From Omphiscola glabra (lineage: Eukaryota; Mollusca; Gastropoda; Lymnaeidae), in contig OZ024801.1 of assembly GCA_964017045.1 (NCBI GenBank), positions 28,492,049 through 28,556,048 on the forward strand: a stretch of DNA of 64,000 bases, in the 5' to 3' direction. The position numbers were made by a program, and so were the translations under genes. Below are positions 58,556 through 64,000 of this stretch, one piece after another; within the stretch, counting starts at the first letter, position 1; every line of letters starts with the position of its first letter. The notes under the pieces were generated by a model. It ran no database searches, was not told the origin of the DNA, and worked only from the letters and a program-made list of their open reading frames with translations.

Positions 58556-59015
58556 CGAATTCCATTCAAGTTACTTAGATGCTACTGTCCTTGATAATAA
58601 GGTATTTTGTAATCGACTACATAAAAAATAATTCCATTCCAGTTACGTAGACGCTGCTGCCCAGGATAATAGGGTATTTTGTAATCGACTACATGAAAAA
58701 TAATTCCATTCCAGTTACTTAGACGCTACTTTCCTGGATAATATGGTATTTTGTAATCAAGTACATGAAAAGTAATTCCATTCCAGTTACTTAGACGACC
58801 CTTTCCTGGATAATATGGTATTTTGTAATCGACTACATGAAAAATAATTCCATTCAAGTTTCTTAGACGCTACTTTCCTGGATAATATGGTATTTTGTAA
58901 TCGATTACATGAAAAGTAATTCCATCCCAGTTACAAATACGCTACTTTCCTGGATAATATGGTATTTTTTAATCGACTACATGAAAAATAATTCCATTCA
59001 AGTTTCTTAGAGGTC
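58556..59015. repeat. ~73-bp tandem repeat, 6 copies
   Basis: Units of aattccattccagttactta then gacgctactttcctggata then atatggtattttgtaatcga then ctacatgaaaa. Confidence 0.93.
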
Positions 59016-59469
59016 TCTCTTATGGCTAAACGAAACCCGTCCCTCCGTTTTTTTATACATTCCGATATTTGTATTCGAATATTAAGGTGGGAGATGCTTC
59101 TCTAGATTAATACATTAATCATCATAGTTTATATTTTCATGTAATAGAGTAGGGGCGTCATTTGGGTAGCGCAGTAAAAGTAAAAAATAACATTCATACA
59201 CGCACACTCAAAATTTTGGCATTTAAATAAATAAATTTTTCATATAAGTACAAAATGATTTTAGAACAACAAGTATTTTGCAATTAAAGATATTAAATGG
59301 AGCGCAATAAAATGTAACAAATTCAAGCCATATCGTAACAAAGTAAAATAAAAGAACAGGATTAAAACTCAAGGAACCAAAAAAAAGTTGTGTGTGTTGC
59401 TTAAGTTATTTAAAAAATTGAAAATCAACTGTTCAAATATTTGCCCATATCGATTACGCTATTTTGTCT
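59016..59469. other. AT-rich intergenic DNA
   Basis: No feature recognised. Confidence 0.5.
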
Positions 59470-59472
59470 AAA

Positions 59473-59700
59473 ATTTCAGAAGTAAAGGACAGCAGAATCT
59501 ACGGCCGTTTTTTTTGCCTCTACCAAGTACATGAAATTCTGAGAAAACCTCATTTCACTGAGCGCTGTAAGCTGACGTGTCCTTTCATTTCAGAAGTAAA
59601 TAATTACAAAATCCATTGCTGTTTTCGTTGTCTCTATAAATTACATTTAACTCTGGAAAAAAAACAAATTTCTTTGCACACTGTAAGCTGATATTTTATT
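59473..59700 (+). repeat. Tandem duplication of an exon-like segment before receptor 5
   Basis: Two diverged copies, about 117 bp apart, each begin with an acceptor-like tttcagaagtaaa (59475 and 59589) and end ctgtaagctga. They lie 40-260 bp upstream of receptor 5. The pair encodes a matching ISEV-type frame, but a 5'-UTR exon duplication is more plausible than a peptide. Confidence 0.6.
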
Positions 59701-59738
59701 TAAGACACATTGATAAAACAAAGACCTGAAGCCAAACA

Positions 59739-61094
59739 ATGAACTTCACGGTTGTCCCAGCGATACCTCTTGGTGACTTTACCTCAGCTGAAACGAGCTC
59801 GCGTAACATCTTCACCTTCAGTGCAATCATTCAGCCACCGATATATTTACTCGGTTCGGTCGCAAATTTCATCAACATCTTCGTCTATTTGAAAATTGGA
59901 CTGAAAGACTGCATCAGCGTCTGTTTTTTCGTCCTGTCCTGTTCCGAATTAGCGAGTGTGCTGATGTTGATACTCAAGGAAATCTTTCAAGTGTTTACAA
60001 ATAGTTTTGAAGAGCTGTTGGACATTGAGGACACAGCTCTGTCTTCTCTTTTTGTTTTTTATTGCGGCGATTTTTACACCTCGCAAGTTATAACGACCTT
60101 TATCGCGGTCCAAAAATGCTGGTGTGCTGCGCTAACTTTTCGCTCCAGAAACACGTTTAATGCGTCCAGAACAGCTGTCGTCCTTTCTGGAATTCCAGCG
60201 GCGCTCGTTTCTATGCATGTGCCAATTTTGTCAAGGCAAGGTCTGACGGAATCTATGTCCACGGACACCAGTGGAACTCTTCTTGTATTATGGACAGCTG
60301 AAATCAGACAACAGCTGTTCTGTGTCGTAGGGCCCATGTCTTTAATAGTTACCAACACGTATCAACTCATTGTCATCTTCTGCTTGATTCTTGTGGTCTC
60401 AAGTTTAGGCGTCTCACCAAAGTTCAGGAGTTCATCGACTGTCCCCAACATGGATATGTATCCGACGACCAGTACCGATCTTACAATTGACCAAACTAAA
60501 TCCAGTGACGTCACTAAGTCCCGTGGCGTCACTAAATCCAGTGACGGAACTAAGGCCAGTGACGTCACTAAGGCCAGTGGCGTCACTAAATCCAGTTACA
60601 AAAGTTCGAAAAAACATTTGAAGCAGCACAAAATGATATCTAAGGAGAACACGACAAGTTGTGATTGTAATGCAGCCGAGAATCAAAGTAATGGGATATG
60701 TACGTCTGGTGGTAATAAAATTAGGCCAGGCGTGCCTCGACACGTTAAGCCAACGTCCTGCAAAGAACTGCAGGCCTTAAGGTCCACTACGTTCGTGTCC
60801 ATCCTGATTGTGCCGTTCAACACGTTCACCTTTTTAAACTTCTACGTCATTTTGTTTGTCCAAGAGTACAGTCTCTACGGACGCTTTAGAAACACCTACT
60901 TTTCGTCCCGTTGTTTCAGGATGGTCTTTGAGTCTGTACACATCTCGTGCGACGGGTTCGTCCATTTGAAGTTCAGCGCACGGTTCAGGACAACGTTGGT
61001 GTTCAGCTGTGTGAGCGGCTATTTACGTCTGCCAAACTGTATTTGCCGCTTTCAATTCAATTTGTATTCAATCTACTCTCATAATGTCTCATAA
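59739..61094 (+). CDS. Chemosensory-type GPCR, receptor 5, diverged
   Basis: A 451-residue receptor in one exon, nearest to receptor 1 (both have GYLRL followed by a Cys-rich tail after TM7). The N-terminus MNFTVVPAIPLGDFTS keeps the N2 sequon. TM2 reads FFVLSCSEL, so the usual Asp is Glu. TM3 reads DFYTSQVITTFIAVQKCWCA then ALTFRSRN: one residue is missing from the DISQG motif and LPFRFK is altered. The loop-2 sequon is absent. TM6 is IVPFNTFTFLNFYVILF and TM7 is SCDGFVHLKFSARFR, losing both the Asn and the Tyr of the family motif. Loop 3 is lengthened by an 18-bp in-frame repeat. The frame is intact, but so many family-invariant sites have changed that it could be a neofunctionalised receptor or an early pseudogene without stops. 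Confidence 0.88.
   Translation: MNFTVVPAIPLGDFTSAETSSRNIFTFSAIIQPPIYLLGSVANFINIFVYLKIGLKDCISVCFFVLSCSELASVLMLILKEIFQVFTNSFEELLDIEDTALSSLFVFYCGDFYTSQVITTFIAVQKCWCAALTFRSRNTFNASRTAVVLSGIPAALVSMHVPILSRQGLTESMSTDTSGTLLVLWTAEIRQQLFCVVGPMSLIVTNTYQLIVIFCLILVVSSLGVSPKFRSSSTVPNMDMYPTTSTDLTIDQTKSSDVTKSRGVTKSSDGTKASDVTKASGVTKSSYKSSKKHLKQHKMISKENTTSCDCNAAENQSNGICTSGGNKIRPGVPRHVKPTSCKELQALRSTTFVSILIVPFNTFTFLNFYVILFVQEYSLYGRFRNTYFSSRCFRMVFESVHISCDGFVHLKFSARFRTTLVFSCVSGYLRLPNCICRFQFNLYSIYSHNVS
60495..60599 (+). repeat. 18-bp coding minisatellite in loop 3 of receptor 5
   Basis: About six in-frame copies of actaaatccagtgacgtc encode TKSSDV, TKSRGV, TKSSDG, TKASDV, TKASGV and TKSS. Receptors 1-4 lack it. Exact units contain the palindrome tgacgtca. 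Confidence 0.93.
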
Positions 61095-61147
61095 TGTCTC
61101 ATAATGTCTCATAATGTCTCATAATGTCTCATAATGTCTCATAATTT
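61078..61147 (+). repeat. 10-bp minisatellite across the stop of receptor 5
   Basis: Seven copies of ctcataatgt. The first supplies the last codons (SHNVS) and the stop codon of receptor 5, so the present C-terminus is made by the repeat. Confidence 0.95.
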
Positions 61148-61560
61148 AATGCCTTAAAATGCTGTTGTGTTGCTTTTACCACTTTTTTATCTTTTACAAG
61201 TATAGAAAGTAAAGCAATATTTGCATTAAAATATATTTAATTTTTTTTTCCTTTTCTCATGCATTATTGATCCTATTAGCGAAAATAGTATTTAATTATT
61301 CTTTAATGGCAATTACTAGCAAATTCGGAGGACTATGCCATTCAGCTTTAGAAAAATATAAAAAGTTTAGAGGACCTCACTCCCCAGGGGCGTTATTTCA
61401 AGTTTTTTTTCAAGGGGGTCGGGGAATCTAAAGGTGGTCGGCTTGTTAAGTTGTTTATTTTTGGAGATGTCACAATATAGTAATTTAAATAAAAATTGCG
61501 AATTCGGGAGGGTGGGGGGGGGTGCCCCACCCTGCCCTACTGAATGAAGTCCCTCCCCAC
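61148..61560. other. 3' flank of receptor 5
   Basis: AT-rich. No clear polyadenylation signal was singled out. Confidence 0.4.
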
Positions 61561-61574
61561 CACCCCAAAAAAAG

Positions 61575-61775
61575 AAAAAGGGACAATAACTGAAAGGGAC
61601 AATGACTGAAAGGGACAATGACAGAAAGGGGCAATGACAGAAAGGGACAATGACAGAAAGGGACAATGACAGAAAGGGACAATGACAGAAAGGGACAATG
61701 ACAGAAAGGGGCAATGACAGAAAGGGACAATGACAGAAAGGGACAATGACAGAAAGGGACAATGACAGAAAGGGA
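61575..61775. repeat. 16-bp satellite, ~12.5 copies
   Basis: Near-identical units of agaaagggacaatgac. Minus-strand frames rich in Ser/Leu/Pro/Cys are artefacts. Confidence 0.95.
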
Positions 61776-62337
61776 ACGTTTCGACCAAAACCCATTGTCA
61801 GCAAAAAAATTTCAAGAGAGAAGGGAAAAATTATCATCGCTTAAATCATATAGACTTTATATCTATGTGGAATAATGGAAATTTTATGGATAATTCTATT
61901 AAAAACAATATTGTCCCAGGAGAGGATATTATTAGTTTAGAATCCGACACTATTTTAATATTCCGATCATCAAACAGTATATCGAGTGGAGTGATCTACT
62001 TTCTTATTTGTCAATAGTACACTATTTTGTTTTAAATCGCAGAAAGTCCATCTTAATATTTTTAACTGAAACGTGTAAATGTCACTTTTATTTGTTTTTT
62101 GGTGTTTTGTTTACATATATTTTCGTTTTTCCGTAACACGTCTGCTTTTGTTCTCAGTAAAAAAATAAATCCGATTTTCGGAGGTGGGGGCGGGGGCCAG
62201 TCCCCTCCCCGCCCCCATCCGTAGAAATGCCTGGCGGAAACACTGGTTTTAAACAATTATATCTTCTTCCTTCAATGTGAATGTCACAGATAGAATCAAT
62301 GGATGTTAGGAAACACTGACGGTGGTAACTTCTATGG
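61776..62337. other. AT-rich intergenic DNA
   Basis: Nothing recognised apart from a G/C-rich patch at 62180-62215. Confidence 0.5.
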
Positions 62338-62516
62338 CAGCGGTTCTCAACCTGTGGGTCGCGACCCCTTTGGGGGTCCAACCACCCTTTCCCAGGGGTC
62401 GCCTAAGACATCAGAAAACAGATGTAGCAAAAAAAAAAAATTTTGTGGTTGGGAATCGTCACAACATGAGGGAATGTATTAAGGGGTCGCGGCATTAGAA
62501 AGGTTGAGAACCACTG
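62338..62516 (+). mobile_element. SPIN-like hAT MITE, copy G
   Basis: Begins cagcggttctcaacctgtgg then gtcgcgacccctttgggggt, and ends cggcattagaaaggttgaga then accactg. Flanks ttctatgg and tttatggt indicate an imperfect 8-bp duplication. Of the seven copies its ends look closest to the SPIN ends I recall. Confidence 0.9.
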
Positions 62517-62777
62517 TTTATGGTGTCTTGGATAGCTGGCAGATTATTAACTATCTATTAACTACTAGAAATAGCTCTTGTCGGTGTAGGGTATTTTTAA
62601 ATTCTAAAACATACAAATAATTTATATTAAGATGACATTCAGTATTTAAAATGGATCAAATCATCTTGGTGTTTTAGAGTGGACAACGTAAAATTTGGCA
62701 TAAAAAAAATTTCTTTTAACATCTAGTAAAACATATAGGATATATTTTGACCTTTAACACATCGTTGATCCCGTGTC

Positions 62778-62995
62778 AACTTACATTGTGACTTCCAAGA
62801 GAGTATTAGTTCTTACTCTACTTACATTGTGATTTTCAAGAGATTATTGGTTGTTACTCAACTTACATGGAGACTTCCAAGAGATTATTGGTTCTTACTC
62901 TACTTATATTGTGACTTTCAAGAGATTAGTGGTTGTTACTCTACTTACATTGTGACTTTCAAGAGATTGGTGGTTCTTAATCCACTAACATTTTG
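62778..62995. repeat. ~41-bp minisatellite, 5 copies
   Basis: Units of cttacattgtgactttcaag then agattattggttcttactcta. Confidence 0.9.
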
Positions 62996-63224
62996 ACTTC
63001 TCAGTACCTCAATGATTCCATCTATGTAAATATTGACTTGCATTAAAATCACTGAGACCGTCACTCCTTTTATAAAAGCGTGTTGGGAAAGATATTTACA
63101 ATTCTATAAATGTATTCAAGTAGATGAACTCTCAACAATAAACCATGAAAAATGTGAGTAAATTTTTTTTATTTATTTCTGGATTTATTTATTTTTGTTG
63201 TCAAGTAAGTTTAAAAATTTGCGT

Positions 63225-63430
63225 TGCTTCTGACAGATTTCCTAAAACCTCTTTGAGTTTCTCCCAAAAGAAACAAATCCGTTACACACGTTTGTTTGAT
63301 GATGAATGTTACAAGACTTCACATGGACAGAGACACAGACTGCAGCTTTGCGGATACCCCATGTTCGTGGGGAAACGGAGGATTGTGAACTGGGACTTTA
63401 ATGTGGGTTGATAAAGATCTCAGCCACGGA
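63225..63430 (+). repeat. Dispersed repeat family X, copy 3
   Basis: Shares tttctcccaaaag, tttgatgatgaatgt, gacttcacatg and gataaagatctcagccac blocks with 48960-49305. An 88-codon frame beginning at 63145 with a hydrophobic N-terminus runs into this repeat and is therefore not annotated as a secreted protein. Confidence 0.6.
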
Positions 63431-64000
63431 CAGCCGTGTTACGTACCGTCATATTGTTTTGAAAAGTTAAGGTTTAACTCGTAAAATGAAAAATTCGTAA
63501 CAGTTGGGCTGAAAACAAGTATGCAAGAAAATGCTAACAAAGCTCTTGATACTTAACAATATTCAAATGAATTATAGTAATACATTTCTTTAAAAAATAC
63601 AAATTAAAATATGTAGAAACAAAATAATTTATCAACATAGAGCACAGCGGGTCAAAATTTTTTTTTTTTTTTTGTACACATACACATCAAGAGTATAACC
63701 CTGCAAGGAAATTACGTCTCGTATAGGTCTCTCTCGGCTAAGAAAGTCGCAGGCCTATAAATAAGGATTAAATCAGAACCATTATAAAAAAGAAATTCTA
63801 GAAATTGCGTCACCTTATAAATTATTTAGAACACTTAGAAAATTTTTGAATGTTAACAACCTTTTCCCAATTAAGGGATTGGCGGGTACATGGAGTGGCA
63901 CGTCACATTGAATCAGTGACGTCAATATCAAAACAAAGGGGAGACAAGTCGTGGTAGATACAACGTTGAAATTGGGCCTGCTAACATGCCATGACAACTA
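63431..64000. other. AT-rich intergenic DNA at window edge
   Basis: A T-run at 63659-63673; no gene recognised. Confidence 0.5.

Noticed and set aside
63145..63411. Small secreted Cys-containing protein with a hydrophobic N-terminus
   Set aside because: Most of the frame is made of a dispersed repeat also found at 37 and 49 kb, where it is not open.

Overview
The window is animal nuclear DNA, most likely from a heterobranch gastropod. Five intact coding regions encode members of one seven-transmembrane receptor family. Each is a single open reading frame of about 390-450 codons and resembles the molluscan chemosensory receptors described from sea hares and other snails and slugs. Everything else is AT-rich non-coding DNA packed with tandem repeats and transposable elements. 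Family assignments come from reading the sequence without database searches; species cannot be fixed.

Layout: 0-6.1 kb holds minisatellites, a CR1/L2-type LINE fragment, a SPIN-like hAT element and two other hAT-type MITEs. Receptor 1 is at 6.2-7.5 kb (+). From 7.7 to 16.4 kb there are a second L2 fragment, more hAT elements, two inverted copies of an unrecognised GC-rich retroposon with 12-bp target duplications and conserved hairpins (9.6-10.4 and 13.8-14.4 kb), a probable solo LTR and several arrays. A decayed endonuclease/RT LINE fills 17.1-19.96 kb; it carries an L2 tail, a SPIN copy, a home-grown minisatellite and a 172-bp fragment of the adjacent receptor gene. Receptor 2 (-) is at 20.3-21.5 kb. 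From 22 to 38 kb come telomere-like DNA, a 1.9-kb 30-bp array, a possible 17-residue-repeat exon, a tRNA-derived SINE, a 1.5-kb 19-bp array and four more SPIN-like or related hAT copies. Receptor 3 (-) is at 38.2-39.4 kb. From 39.5 to 54.7 kb there are MITEs, a foldback element, an RTE LINE 3' end and a 3.5-kb Helitron with both termini. Receptor 4 (-) is at 54.8-56.0 kb and receptor 5 (+) at 59.7-61.1 kb; further arrays and a last SPIN copy follow.

The receptors are a tandem family in both orientations. Receptors 3 and 4 are close paralogues and share upstream sequence with a candidate 5'-UTR splice acceptor. Receptors 1 and 5 share a C-terminal extension and a Thr/Ser-rich third intracellular loop; receptor 5 is the most diverged. 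All five begin Met-Asn-x-Thr, a sequon at residue 2. No other protein gene can be supported with confidence. The long open frames inside tandem arrays, often on both strands, follow from repeat units that lack stop codons.
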